NCBI GenBank assembly: GCA_001782515.1 | Contig: MFOV01000027.1 | Coordinates: 1 to 18,457 of the forward strand | Source: Candidatus Levybacteria bacterium RIFCSPLOWO2_01_FULL_39_10 | GTDB lineage: Bacteria; Patescibacteriota; Microgenomatia; Levybacterales; UBA12049 | Reading direction: 5' to 3' | DNA length: 18,457 nt | Shown here: in pieces, positions 1 to 7,454 of the stretch | Position numbering within the stretch: the first letter of the stretch is position 1 | Layout of the letters: each line of letters starts with the position of its first letter | Notes under the pieces: generated by a model | Databases searched by the model: none | The model's input: only the letters and a program-made list of their open reading frames with translations | Told to the model about the DNA's origin: nothing | Made by a program: the position numbers and the translations under genes

Positions 1-61
1 CAATTGGCAGAGCATCTCCCTCTTAAGGAGACGGTTACAGGTTCGATTCCTGTGCGGCTCA
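1..61 (+). tRNA. tRNA-Lys (anticodon CTT), 5' end cut off by the window
   Basis: The D-arm remnant, a TCTCC/GGAGA anticodon stem around the loop CTCTTAA (anticodon CTT, lysine AAG), a five-base variable loop and a T-arm ACAGG-TTCGATT-CCTGT are all visible. They are followed by the acceptor 3' strand GCGGCTC and the discriminator A at 61. The 5' acceptor strand lies outside the window. The bases after A61 are CA rather than CCA, so CCA is probably added by the nucleotidyltransferase. The tRNA is convergent with the next gene, whose stop lies 7 bases beyond it, and I see no terminator hairpin between them. Confidence 0.93.
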
Positions 62-68
62 CAAGAAA

Positions 69-1721
69 CTAAGCGTGGGATGCTAGAAGTCTAGTGGCGA
101 CAGGTTTTGGAACTAAAATTGCTCTTATTCCGGCCGTTACTCCAATTATCCTATCACCCGAATATATAAGCACAGAGCCCTCAATCCCCCTTTTATCAAC
201 TCGCTTTGTGTGAACGTCGTACTTAATTCCATCTCCTGCTTTAACGCTTCTTCCAAGAAACTCAGTCCTGCCTATTCCCAATAAAAGTGGCATTGTTTGA
301 CTATCTAAATCCTCAAGAGCAACAATGCCTGTGGATTGGGCTGCGCCTTCAAGTAGCTGGTCTTCTAAAAGTTCCGGTTCTTCTAAGTCTTCCGTAGGCA
401 TAACCCTAAGTTTTCTGATAAAGGCTGTTTGTTTCCCATCGCTTTGTCTTGAAATTTCAACATCATAAGTGCCATCGGCGTTTTTTACAGGTTTTACAGT
501 AAGTTCAGTATCGCCTTGCGCAGAAACGGTTGCGGAAAATGTTGTATTTTCAAATCCTGTCAGTCTTAGGTTGTCTAAGGAATTTCCACTTTCCTTTTCA
601 ATCATGCCTATTGTTTCTACGGCAGCGCGAATTTGTTTATGTCCGGGCAATATTCTTGGAAAACCACTTCCCTGGGCAAAATGTCCTTCTGCATGTTGTG
701 GGGTAATTCTAACAGAGCCCACATAATTTCCATCTGCATCGTGACTTATCGCATCAATCATTTTCGGTTCATTTGGCCTCGTAGCTTGTTCAATTGAAGC
801 AATAGCTCTTCCAATACCACTTCTTTGTCCTTCAATTTCACCCTCTCTTTTAAGTGTATTTACATAGACTTGGTGTACTCCATACAAATGCTCCAGCGCA
901 GTTTGTGCATCCAGCATACCATTAAAAAATTCGGTGTGTCCATGTTTTATATCAGGATTTCTCAAAAGCTCGACAACTTTAGCCCCAACTTCTTGGGTTA
1001 ATACAGCCTGAGGAAGTCCGAGTCTAAGAGTGACCTCATCGTGCATCGCCTCTCCCGTCGTAGCGCCTTGCGTTTCTTTATCAACCTGCCAGTTTAGTAG
1101 CTTTATCATTGTAGTATCGGAAACTATAGGGGGACATACTTCAATAAACCGGACACCCTGTTTCCTCATTTCAGGCATTCTTGCTCGAAGAGAATGAAGG
1201 TCGTCATATTTGTGTATTGCCACGTTGTTGTACCTTGCCAATGAGAATGTATCCCTAATCTGTGGACCAAAATGACTAGGAACGCTTTGCATTCTTATAA
1301 CAACGCCACCGTCTTTCAGGAAGGGTAGGGTTATGTCTAGTAAGTCATTTGATGCTTGACGATTTATTGCGTCCGTTGGGCCGGAGCTACTCAAGATAAG
1401 AAAATCTATTCTATCTCCAAGCGTTCCTATAGCAGAGCTGACAAATGCTTCTCTTCCATCCGGGGTTGAAATATCCGCTTGAACTCCCATTGCAACGCCA
1501 CCACTCCCTAAAACGTTAGCTACTACTTCGTCTGCTCTTTTCCCTTTTTCCCTGTATGAAAAAACTACTGTAACTCCTTCTTGAGCAAGTGCTTTAACTA
1601 TTGCGGCTCCGATGTCGCGGCTTCCTCCGGTCAGAATAGCTGTTCTTCCGGCTAAAGAGGTTTCTCCCGATCGCAGATTATCTGGTCCTAAGGTATGTGA
1701 AGCTCTATTTTCTAATGCCAC
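69..1721 (-). CDS. SDR-type reductase fused to a double hotdog (FabZ/MaoC-like) module
   Basis: A 550-residue protein in two parts. Residues ~22-290 form a Rossmann short-chain dehydrogenase/reductase fold with the nucleotide motif TGGSRDIG (31-38). The usual NNAG is replaced by SSSG (111-114), and the YxxxK pair is not canonical: K171 fits the lysine position, but the nearest tyrosine, Y164, is seven residues before it instead of four. Residues ~315-440 and ~450-538 look like two hotdog folds. The first has a FabZ-like GHF followed by LPGH (H347). The second has LLEGAAQ (E458), then an LLGIGRTEFLGRSVKAGD stretch typical of the FabZ beta-sheet. The start is GTG at 1721, directly behind a strong promoter. 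Sampled lines count 45-53% GC against 27-30% in sampled neighbours, which could mean transfer. A reductase/dehydratase acting on an acyl thioester is inferred; the substrate is unknown. Confidence 0.75.
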   Translation of the reverse strand: MALENRASHTLGPDNLRSGETSLAGRTAILTGGSRDIGAAIVKALAQEGVTVVFSYREKGKRADEVVANVLGSGGVAMGVQADISTPDGREAFVSSAIGTLGDRIDFLILSSSGPTDAINRQASNDLLDITLPFLKDGGVVIRMQSVPSHFGPQIRDTFSLARYNNVAIHKYDDLHSLRARMPEMRKQGVRFIEVCPPIVSDTTMIKLLNWQVDKETQGATTGEAMHDEVTLRLGLPQAVLTQEVGAKVVELLRNPDIKHGHTEFFNGMLDAQTALEHLYGVHQVYVNTLKREGEIEGQRSGIGRAIASIEQATRPNEPKMIDAISHDADGNYVGSVRITPQHAEGHFAQGSGFPRILPGHKQIRAAVETIGMIEKESGNSLDNLRLTGFENTTFSATVSAQGDTELTVKPVKNADGTYDVEISRQSDGKQTAFIRKLRVMPTEDLEEPELLEDQLLEGAAQSTGIVALEDLDSQTMPLLLGIGRTEFLGRSVKAGDGIKYDVHTKRVDKRGIEGSVLIYSGDRIIGVTAGIRAILVPKPVATRLLASHA

Positions 1722-1727
1722 TGGGGA

Positions 1728-1756
1728 ATTATAAGTAATAAATAATGACGTGTCAA
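1728..1756 (-). promoter_or_regulatory. Strong sigma70-type promoter for the SDR/hotdog gene
   Basis: On the minus strand there is TTGACA (1756-1751), a 17-base spacer and TATAAT (1733-1728), followed by TCCCCA and then the GTG start. Both boxes are perfect consensus. The -35 overlaps the stop codon of the upstream 113-residue gene. A start site about 7 bases after the -10 falls on or next to the GTG, so the mRNA should be leaderless. Confidence 0.8.
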
Positions 1757-2094
1757 TCTAAAAAAGAAATTCGGTGGTATTTTGAGATTCCGTATATTTT
1801 TAGAGCATCGCGATGTTTCTTTGTGCCGTAGCCTTTATTTTGTTCGAATCTATAGTTTGGATAAACGTTTGACGCTTCTCTCATTGTTTCAAGCTCTTTC
1901 ATGACCGCATCGAACTTTGTCAGGACATCGTCCCGATAAGAAATCGAATTTTTTTGCATTTTAGCTTCTTGCAATAGAGTAGCCCTTGTTTGGTTGTCTT
2001 TTAACTCATCTTTTAACAACCCTATGTCCCTGCCTAAATTTTTCCTAAGAGTTCTTAAATCTTCTTTTGTTGTATAATCAGCAATCTTTGGCAT
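1753..2094 (-). CDS. Small chimeric protein: CPR-type coiled coil plus an RNase HII C-terminal segment
   Basis: A 113-residue protein. Residues 1-75 are charged and helical, with the patterns TTKEDLRTL and YRDDVLTKFDAVMKELETMRE, which I recognise from short coiled-coil hypothetical proteins common in Patescibacteria. Residues 78-113 match the C-terminal end of RNase HII (YPNY.F..NKGYGT..HR......G.....HR.SF). By eye, 18 of about 34 positions are identical to the rnhB product of this same window (2715-3362). The catalytic DEVGRG, D and KGD motifs of RNase HII are absent, so it cannot be an RNase H by itself. The tail may bind RNA/DNA hybrids or may simply be a recombination relic. It has its own leaderless-type promoter and an ATG start. 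Confidence 0.7.
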   Translation of the reverse strand: MPKIADYTTKEDLRTLRKNLGRDIGLLKDELKDNQTRATLLQEAKMQKNSISYRDDVLTKFDAVMKELETMREASNVYPNYRFEQNKGYGTKKHRDALKIYGISKYHRISFLD

Positions 2095-2100
2095 TTGTAC

Positions 2101-2129
2101 ATTTAATTACTAATAATTATGAATGTCAA
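2101..2129 (-). promoter_or_regulatory. Promoter for the 113-residue chimeric gene
   Basis: On the minus strand there is TTGACA (2129-2124), a 17-base spacer and TTAAAT (2106-2101), then GTACAA and the ATG at 2094. The -10 ends only 6 bases before the start, so a leaderless transcript is expected. No Shine-Dalgarno site is present. Confidence 0.7.
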
Positions 2130-2189
2130 CTGTAATTTTCTAAATCATTAACTTTTCAGCTTGCTAAGGCAATATAATCTCATTTTTGC

Positions 2190-2216
2190 TTGACTTTTAA
2201 TTTTTCACGTTATAGA
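2190..2216 (+). promoter_or_regulatory. Candidate promoter for the 155-residue hypothetical gene
   Basis: TTGACT (2190-2195) and TATAGA (2211-2216) are separated by 15 bases, which is shorter than ideal. They lie about 55 bases before the ATG at 2271. Only moderate support. Confidence 0.4.
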
Positions 2217-2270
2217 CTGAGGGCGAAATTATTCCGCTTCTGTATTTATTAAGATTCAAATTTACTTATT

Positions 2271-2738
2271 ATGTGCGTTGAACTTGAACCTAACATAGAC
2301 AGAAGTGAATTCACCTCAAATTCTCCAAACCAAGGTATTTCAAATAGTGTTCAAGATGCAGAATTTGATTTCGGAGAAGACATACAGGATTTAAAGAGAG
2401 CTAGACAATTTGTATTGGGAGTAAGAGGTGAATATTGGAATTTAAAAAAGTATAAAATAAAAAGAGGGATAGCAAATATTTTGGCAAAGCAAACAGTTGC
2501 TGATGTTATTTACGCTATTAGGCCTACAACAGGAGATATGTCCGAGGAGGCAAACAACCACAGAAGGGCAATTCGTTTGCTGGTTGAAGCTTCAAATTCT
2601 CTTATTAAAACTGGTGTTTTATATTCAAGAAGACGTGAAGACACTTATTATAGACAAATGACAAATATAATAGCGGGGGAAAGAGAAACTCCGTCAAATA
2701 TTATTTTATTCAGATCAAAAGCTTCTAAAGTGAAATGA
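2271..2738 (+). CDS. Hypothetical protein, possibly winged-helix-like
   Basis: I do not recognise this 155-residue protein. The first ~35 residues are acidic and look disordered. Residues ~40-140 are helical and basic. A stretch of two predicted helices followed by GVLYSRRREDTYYRQM could be the recognition helix and wing of a winged-helix DNA-binding fold, but this is only an impression of the pattern. The gene is convergent with rnhB and overlaps its 3' end by 24 bases. No clear Shine-Dalgarno site precedes the ATG. There are no membrane segments and no signal peptide. Confidence 0.6.
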   Translation: MCVELEPNIDRSEFTSNSPNQGISNSVQDAEFDFGEDIQDLKRARQFVLGVRGEYWNLKKYKIKRGIANILAKQTVADVIYAIRPTTGDMSEEANNHRRAIRLLVEASNSLIKTGVLYSRRREDTYYRQMTNIIAGERETPSNIILFRSKASKVK

Positions 2739-3362
2739 CGTTCTGTGAATAATGGTTAAGCCATGCTCTTGAATCATTCTGCGGTGATACAGCGTTCCAT
2801 ATCCTTTATTCTTTGCAAATTTATAATTAGGATATTGAAATTCCGCGTCTTTCATAATATTGTCTCTTCGGACTTTTGCAATTATTGAAGCTGAAGCAAT
2901 TGAGATTGATGTCCTATCTCCTTTTAGAATCCCTTTTTGCTTTAAGATTCCTCCCGGAAGATATTTTTTATGAAATCCGTCAGCAAGGATAAAGAAATTT
3001 GAAGAACCGATTTTAGGTATTAATTTTTTAAGAACTTTTCTGAATACAGCGTTATTTGCCTTTCCTATTCCGTACTTATTAATATATGGAACACCAATTT
3101 CCTCAATTGCAAAAAATAACGCGTGTTTTTTGATTAGCGGCGAAAGTTCGTTTCTTCGTTTATGACTAAGCATTTTTGAATCATTTACGTCTTTAAGAAA
3201 TAAATGTTTGAAGTTAGGTTTATAAATAACACCTGCGGCAACAATTGGGCCTGCAAATGCTCCTCTTCCCACCTCATCAATACCAATAATATAGTCTATT
3301 CCCCGAGTCCAATATTTTTTTTCTTCGTCAAAAGAGGGTTTGGTCTTTGTTTTCATCTTCAA
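2715..3362 (-). CDS. rnhB: Ribonuclease HII
   Basis: RNase HII cuts the RNA strand of RNA/DNA hybrids and starts removal of single ribonucleotides built into DNA. The 215 residues carry the family motifs GIDEVGRG (27-34, catalytic D29 and E30), NDSKMLS (60-66), LADG (D128), KGD (D149) and SIIAKVRRD (159-167). The C-terminal substrate-binding segment with YPNY and NKGYGT is also present. All four catalytic acidic residues (DEDD) are therefore there, and the length is normal. The start lies inside the upstream DUF2130-family gene (35-base overlap), so the two are probably cotranscribed and translationally coupled. The ATG two codons further in (3356) is an alternative start. The 3' end overlaps a convergent hypothetical gene. 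Confidence 0.96.
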   Translation of the reverse strand: MKMKTKTKPSFDEEKKYWTRGIDYIIGIDEVGRGAFAGPIVAAGVIYKPNFKHLFLKDVNDSKMLSHKRRNELSPLIKKHALFFAIEEIGVPYINKYGIGKANNAVFRKVLKKLIPKIGSSNFFILADGFHKKYLPGGILKQKGILKGDRTSISIASASIIAKVRRDNIMKDAEFQYPNYKFAKNKGYGTLYHRRMIQEHGLTIIHRTSFHFRSF

Positions 3363-4386
3363 GTAAAAAATCCTGGTCTATTCCTTCTATCTTCGGAAGA
3401 TCCGAAACAATTGCCCTGAGCTCTCCGTAGAAATTTGTAGTGTTGCTATCCAGTTTTTCAATCTGTTTTTCCCGCTTCTTCCATCTTATTGTTGTATTTC
3501 TTACCTCTTGCTGTAGATCTTCACGAAGAGATTTTATGCCGTCAAAATGAGCCTGCATTCTGTGTTTAAATGCATCAGACAGCATATAATCTTTGATTTT
3601 TTGCCATTCCTCATCAGGCTTATCAGTTGAAGTTTTAATCTGAGAAACAGTTGTTATGAGAAACCTTATGTAGCGAGCAATCGACAAAGCGTTTTCAAAT
3701 CCTGTTACCCAAACCCCTTCGAGTCTGTCAAAATTAGTGATGTTGTCAGGAAGAGTCTTGGTGACTATTACCGCCTCAGTTGCTGACACTTTTCCTGCAT
3801 CATCTTTGAGTTTTGCAAGCCACCCCCTGCTCCATGCTTTTGTTCTTTTTGTTTCCCATATAATTGATCCTACTTCAGCTCCTCTATACATTACTTTTTG
3901 GAAAATATCTGCGCCCTCAGCTCCTTTTGGGATGGGGATAAAGCGGTCTTGGGGGAACTTTTTTTTAAGCTGTTCTTCAAGATCAAGCTCAAGCACCTCT
4001 CCCTGTCTTTGCTGGGAACCCTGCTCGAGTTTTCGCTTGAGCTCTTCATTAACTTTGCGTATTTCTTCAAGCTGAAGATCTTTTTCTTTAATTTTAAGAC
4101 GCTGTTCTTCCTCTGCTTTTTTGAGAGCGTCTTCTCTTATCTTTTTCTCAGCAATTTCCGCGTCTTTTATAAGTATTTCCAGTTTTTTCTTAAGCGCTTC
4201 ATTTTCCTTCTCTGCACTTTCTTTAATTTGTTTTTCCCGCCTTGCAAGCTCTTCTATTTTTTCTTTTTCAAACTGGATTCTTAGCTTATCTTTCTCCTCA
4301 CGTCTTATTTCTTCTGATATTTCATGAATTATAGCGCCAGAAAGCTCGACCAATTTCCCGCAGTAGGGACATTTTATTTTATCCAT
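3328..4386 (-). CDS. DUF2130-family protein (zinc-ribbon-like start, coiled coil, nuclease-like domain)
   Basis: A 352-residue protein. It begins with a single CPYCGK knuckle (6-11). Residues ~22-125 are a highly charged coiled coil rich in E, K and R. Residues ~128-345 match the conserved DUF2130 block as I remember it: GEVLELDLEEQL, a PIPKG.EGADI stretch, SIIWETKRTKAWS, WLAKLKDD, VWVTGFE and WKKREKQIEKL. The order GAD160 followed by E178-T-K180 in a predicted beta strand looks like the core of a PD-(D/E)XK nuclease fold, so a DNA-processing role is plausible but unproven. The start ATG has a perfect AGGAGG (minus strand, 4397-4392) five bases upstream. A TGATATTAT box sits just before that, but too close to leave the AGGAGG inside a transcript. 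rnhB overlaps its 3' end. Confidence 0.85.
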   Translation of the reverse strand: MDKIKCPYCGKLVELSGAIIHEISEEIRREEKDKLRIQFEKEKIEELARREKQIKESAEKENEALKKKLEILIKDAEIAEKKIREDALKKAEEEQRLKIKEKDLQLEEIRKVNEELKRKLEQGSQQRQGEVLELDLEEQLKKKFPQDRFIPIPKGAEGADIFQKVMYRGAEVGSIIWETKRTKAWSRGWLAKLKDDAGKVSATEAVIVTKTLPDNITNFDRLEGVWVTGFENALSIARYIRFLITTVSQIKTSTDKPDEEWQKIKDYMLSDAFKHRMQAHFDGIKSLREDLQQEVRNTTIRWKKREKQIEKLDSNTTNFYGELRAIVSDLPKIEGIDQDFLLEDENKDQTLF

Positions 4387-4449
4387 AAGTGCCTCCTATA
4401 ATATCATAAAATTGACAGGAATTAAGCCATTTGTTACGCTTTTTTTATG

Positions 4450-4575
4450 ATCCCGTTAAAGATCGTCTTGCTTTGTTGATGAATTTTTCGGAGTTTTAAA
4501 GGAAATAATGATATACTAATTATGAAACAGATATACGCAAGCGTTTAGGAAGACGCTCGCTATCTTTAACGGGAT
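4450..4575. repeat. Long-span inverted repeat ATCCCGTTAAAGAT / ATCTTTAACGGGAT
   Basis: A perfect 14-base inverted repeat with arms at 4450-4463 and 4562-4575. The second arm runs into the ATG of the holin-family gene (4574). The candidate promoter at 4509-4517 lies between the arms. RNA that starts there carries only the second arm, while read-through RNA would carry both. A smaller hairpin, AGCGT...ACGCT, sits between promoter and start. It resembles the CCCGTTAGATA palindromes at 10508-10563 and 14281-14309. Confidence 0.7.
4509..4517 (+). promoter_or_regulatory. Extended -10 promoter for the holin-family gene
   Basis: TGATATACT is an extended -10 (TGnTATACT) with no convincing -35. A start near 4524 would give a 50-base leader holding a small hairpin and the AACGGG arm next to the ATG. 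Confidence 0.5.
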
Positions 4576-4978
4576 GAAGTCACTTCTAAGATATACCGTA
4601 TTTAACGCAATTGCTCTTTATATTACCAATTTACTTCTTGAAGGAATGGTTGTTGAAGGAGGACTCGAGACCTATTTTGTTGCCGGATTTATTCTTTCAA
4701 TACTTTTTAAGCTGGTTAAACCAGTACTAAATCTTGTGTCACTACCTCTTAATGTGGTGAGTCTTGGGCTGTTTTCTTTTTTTATAAACACAATTCTTCT
4801 TTACATTCTGACAGTTTTTATGCCCAATATTACAATTTCTGCTTTCACTTTTTACGGCACTTCTTTTGCCGGATTTGTAATACCTGATTTTAGTTTGAGT
4901 TCTTTCTGGGCATTTGTTTTTGCCGCAGGAGCCTTATCAATAACTGTTAACTTCCTAAACTGGGTGATTAAAAGGTAG
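4574..4978 (+). CDS. Four-helix membrane protein of the phage holin family (Phage_holin_4_2 / DUF360 type)
   Basis: A 134-residue, almost wholly hydrophobic protein with four predicted membrane helices (roughly 5-22, 33-55, 60-85 and 108-130). It carries the family signature LFKLVKPVLNLVSLPLN..SLGLFSFFIN in the second and third helices. The fold belongs to PF04020, which is widespread in bacterial chromosomes and usually not part of a phage. Its function is unknown, and no lysis genes are nearby. The start is ATG at 4574, directly behind AACGGG and with no standard Shine-Dalgarno site. secG follows downstream behind its own promoter. Confidence 0.88.
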   Translation: MKSLLRYTVFNAIALYITNLLLEGMVVEGGLETYFVAGFILSILFKLVKPVLNLVSLPLNVVSLGLFSFFINTILLYILTVFMPNITISAFTFYGTSFAGFVIPDFSLSSFWAFVFAAGALSITVNFLNWVIKR

Positions 4979-5058
4979 CGTTTACCCTCCTAATCTTTCC
5001 ATTTATCTTTTCAATTCTGTTCGAATACGAATTATGGAGCGATTTCTGGAGGGCAGGC

Positions 5059-5087
5059 TTGCATCAACTGAGCCCCCAAGGTATAAT
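5059..5087 (+). promoter_or_regulatory. Promoter for secG, fixing a leaderless start
   Basis: TTGCAT (5059-5064), a 17-base spacer and TATAAT (5082-5087) are followed by GTGGTG and then ATG at 5094. The predicted start site falls on the ATG. This argues against the longer reading from 5034, whose first 20 codons would lie across this promoter. Confidence 0.75.
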
Positions 5088-5093
5088 GTGGTG

Positions 5094-5306
5094 ATGATTT
5101 TGTTTACTTTGGAAATTGTTATTGCAATACTGCTTATTGCAGTAATCCTTATGCAGGTACAGGGAACAGGTCTTTCGGGAAGCTTTGGAGGCACAAATGA
5201 ATCATTCAGGTCCCGTCGCAGTATTGAAAAATCCCTGATATATGCGACAATTGTTCTTGCAGTACTTTTTGCACTGATTTCATTACTTCTTGTAATACCG
5301 CGTTAG
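5094..5306 (+). CDS. secG: Preprotein translocase subunit SecG
   Basis: SecG is a small inner-membrane subunit of the SecYEG protein channel that helps SecA-driven export. The 70 residues show the family layout: membrane helix 1 (~2-20), the loop motif LMQVQGTGLSGSFGG (19-33), a basic stretch with RSRRSIEK (39-46), and membrane helix 2 (~47-67). The start at 5094 is chosen because it begins exactly at helix 1 and sits 6 bases after a consensus TATAAT. An in-frame ATG at 5034 would add 20 residues unlike SecG and is rejected. The oligopeptide-binding-like gene follows after 8 bases, so the two form an operon. Confidence 0.92.
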   Translation: MILFTLEIVIAILLIAVILMQVQGTGLSGSFGGTNESFRSRRSIEKSLIYATIVLAVLFALISLLLVIPR

Positions 5307-5314
5307 GACGGTTT

Positions 5315-6685
5315 ATGATTTTTCTAAGAAGAAGATTAATTTTCTGGCTTGCACGCGCCTACATTAAAAAATGGGGCAAAATTCTTACACTAGCATTCTT
5401 GGTGGGAATAGGTATAATTGCAATTCTTTTTATTTCAAAAGATTATATAATCGCCAAAATCCCAACCCCTGAGAAAACCACAAAAATAGGAATCGCCGGA
5501 GTGGTTAGAACATCGGATATTCCCAACAATCTCCCGCCGATCATACTTGATAAAGCAAGCAGAGGCTTAACTAAGGTGTCAGATACAGGAATTGTGCTTC
5601 CTGATGTAGCCATAAGATGGGAGATAAAAGACGACGGCAAAACTTACGTATTTTATCTAAAGGACGATATCTATTTTTCGGATGGAGAGAAACTAACTTC
5701 AGAAAATATAAACTATAACTTTGCCGACGTAGAAGTTGAAAAACCGAAAGATGAAGTAATTGTTTTTAGACTTAAAGACAAATATTCCCCGTTTTTAGTT
5801 ACTCTTGCTAACAACAAGATATTTAAAAAAGGAAATATTGGTGTTTCAAATTATGAAATAATAGATATAGAAGAAAATGCGGGATTTGTTGATTATATAA
5901 CTCTCACTTCCCTTGTTGATAATAAAAATATTAAATACGACTTTTATGATACACAAGCAGCTGTTAAGAGCGCGTATGTTTTAGGTGAGGTTGATGAAAT
6001 TATTGACATTAGTGATCTTAACTACGCCAAAAAGTACAGTTTTTCAAATTTTAAAAACAGTGATACAAAAAAGAATATAAATGATGAAAAAATAGTCACG
6101 ATTTTTCTCAACAATCAGGACGGACTTTTGTCTGACAAAAAACTTCGAAAAGCGCTTGCATACGTTCTTCCTGAAAAGTACTCGGAGGGACAAAGAACGA
6201 ACACGGCATACAAAGAAGCTTTTTGGGCAAATACAAGTCCTGGAAAATACAAAAAAGACGTTGAATACTCAAAACTTTTGCTTGAAGACTCGCCCGCATC
6301 CGAAGGTAGCAAGCTCACAATTGAATTAAAAACTCTTCCACAATACGAGACAATAGCCAGGAAAGTCGCAAACGACTGGAAGGCTTTAGGAATTAATACA
6401 AAAATAGAGGTAGTTGCGGGAGTCCCGACTTATTATCAGGCATTTTTGGGAGAATTTCCTGTTCTTTCAGATCCTGACCAGTATACACTTTGGCACTCAA
6501 GTCATGACACTAACATTACAAAGTACAAAAATTTAAGGATTGATAAGCTTTTGGAGGATGGAAGGCAAGTAATTGATCTTGAAGAGAGACAGAAAATTTA
6601 TGCTGATTTTCAAAAGTATTTGCTTGACGATATGCCGGCTATATTTCTATATTTCCCCTATACTTTTACAATCAGCAGAAAATAA
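5315..6685 (+). CDS. Membrane-anchored extracellular solute-binding protein, family 5 (OppA/DppA-like)
   Basis: 456 residues. A basic N-terminus (LRRR) is followed by one membrane helix (~22-41) in place of a lipoprotein signal, so the protein is anchored with its body outside. The body shows family 5 features: VLPDVAIRWEIKDDGKTYVF, then IYFSDGEKLTSENINYNF (the usual FxDGxxLtAeDV segment), and a C-terminal NDWKALGINTKIEV and DDMPAIFLYFP region like the peptide-binding lobe. It is shorter than typical OppA/DppA (500-600). No permease or ATPase genes are next to it, so it may serve a transporter encoded elsewhere or bind peptides for another purpose. Cotranscribed with secG; a weak GGA lies before the ATG. 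Confidence 0.85.
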   Translation: MIFLRRRLIFWLARAYIKKWGKILTLAFLVGIGIIAILFISKDYIIAKIPTPEKTTKIGIAGVVRTSDIPNNLPPIILDKASRGLTKVSDTGIVLPDVAIRWEIKDDGKTYVFYLKDDIYFSDGEKLTSENINYNFADVEVEKPKDEVIVFRLKDKYSPFLVTLANNKIFKKGNIGVSNYEIIDIEENAGFVDYITLTSLVDNKNIKYDFYDTQAAVKSAYVLGEVDEIIDISDLNYAKKYSFSNFKNSDTKKNINDEKIVTIFLNNQDGLLSDKKLRKALAYVLPEKYSEGQRTNTAYKEAFWANTSPGKYKKDVEYSKLLLEDSPASEGSKLTIELKTLPQYETIARKVANDWKALGINTKIEVVAGVPTYYQAFLGEFPVLSDPDQYTLWHSSHDTNITKYKNLRIDKLLEDGRQVIDLEERQKIYADFQKYLLDDMPAIFLYFPYTFTISRK

Positions 6686-6712
6686 GCCTGAAGATTATTT
6701 GTAACCTATAGT

Positions 6713-6741
6713 TTGACTTTTATTATTTACCGTTGTATAAT
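6713..6741 (+). promoter_or_regulatory. Promoter for the 217-residue hypothetical gene
   Basis: TTGACT (6713-6718), a 17-base spacer and TATAAT (6736-6741) are followed by TCCCCACT and ATG at 6750. With 8 bases between the -10 and the start codon, the mRNA would have a leader of 0-2 bases. The sequence TATAATTCCCCA is shared exactly with the promoter of the SDR gene. Confidence 0.8.
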
Positions 6742-6749
6742 TCCCCACT

Positions 6750-7403
6750 ATGTCAGAGAGAGGACCAAGTTTTCCATCATTTGAACGCGGTTTTTCCAGT
6801 GAGCGTCCAAGAACTTTAACCGAAGAAGTCGAGAGAGCGTATGCCGTTGCAGAAACTGAATCGCAACGTGAATTTGCAAGAAAAATTTTGGAAATGATGT
6901 ATGCAAAAGATAGAGCTAGAGCTATGGCTCAATATATTGCTACGGCAGATCCAAAAGACATCTCCACTTATCGAGCGCTTAAAAAAATAGGAATACTTTT
7001 AATCCACGATACAGTTTCGTCTCAAGATTATGAACTTGGAAGTGTTAGGATTCGAAAAGGAGACAGTTTACTCCAGCTACACATTCCCCCCAGAGGTGAA
7101 CAGCCAGATTCTCCTAGACAATTACTTTCTGACTTAACACAATCAATGCAAATGACCTCAGATTATATCCGGCTCCATGGTTTAAAGCCTAGGTTTGTCA
7201 CCGGTTGTACATACGAACCCTTGGTTTCAATAGCTGAAAAAAGACATGGATTTAAAGCAGTGAGAATTAATATTCCCCAGGAATGGTCAACGAGAGTTGC
7301 TGATATCTTCCATAGGCATGTAGATCCAAATGCCGAACCCAAAATTGGGTTTATTTATTCATCGACTGAAGCGTTCATGCAAAAGTATCCTCCAAGATCG
7401 TAG
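6750..7403 (+). CDS. Hypothetical protein, 217 residues
   Basis: I do not recognise a named family. Residues 1-20 are a disordered, S/P/R-rich start. Residues ~22-75 are helical and charged. Residues ~80-200 look like a compact alpha/beta domain: LLQLHIPPRG, then SDYIRLHGLKPRFVTGCTYEPLVSIAEKRHGFKAVRINIP. A pattern of helix, 'xxYVxGvTyexla.iaxrxGFkv' and strand recalls small uncharacterised Patescibacteria proteins, but this is from memory only. There is no signal peptide or membrane helix, so it is probably cytoplasmic. It stands alone with its own promoter, convergent with uvrC. The ~50 bases after it hold no convincing terminator. Confidence 0.8.
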   Translation: MSERGPSFPSFERGFSSERPRTLTEEVERAYAVAETESQREFARKILEMMYAKDRARAMAQYIATADPKDISTYRALKKIGILLIHDTVSSQDYELGSVRIRKGDSLLQLHIPPRGEQPDSPRQLLSDLTQSMQMTSDYIRLHGLKPRFVTGCTYEPLVSIAEKRHGFKAVRINIPQEWSTRVADIFHRHVDPNAEPKIGFIYSSTEAFMQKYPPRS

Positions 7404-7454
7404 CACCCGCTTTATTATCTGTTCTAAGAGCTCACCATTAAGGATAGTGATTAT

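Noticed and set aside
1..1721. Integration of a genomic island at the tRNA-Lys 3' end
   Set aside because: The next gene has higher GC content, but there is no integrase and no second copy of the tRNA end within the window.
3898..4284. A 128-codon plus-strand ORF opposite the DUF2130 gene
   Set aside because: Its F/L/S-rich protein is the mirror of the E/K-rich coiled coil on the minus strand.
4574..4978. Prophage, because of the holin-family protein
   Set aside because: No endolysin, capsid, terminase or integrase gene is near, and this holin family is common in ordinary chromosomes.
4984..5053. Terminator after the holin-family gene from CCCTCC/GGAGGG
   Set aside because: Six pairs across a 57-base loop, with no T-run, is too weak to call.
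5034..5093. Upstream extension of secG from ATG 5034
   Set aside because: The extra 20 codons cover the -35/-10 promoter and do not resemble SecG.
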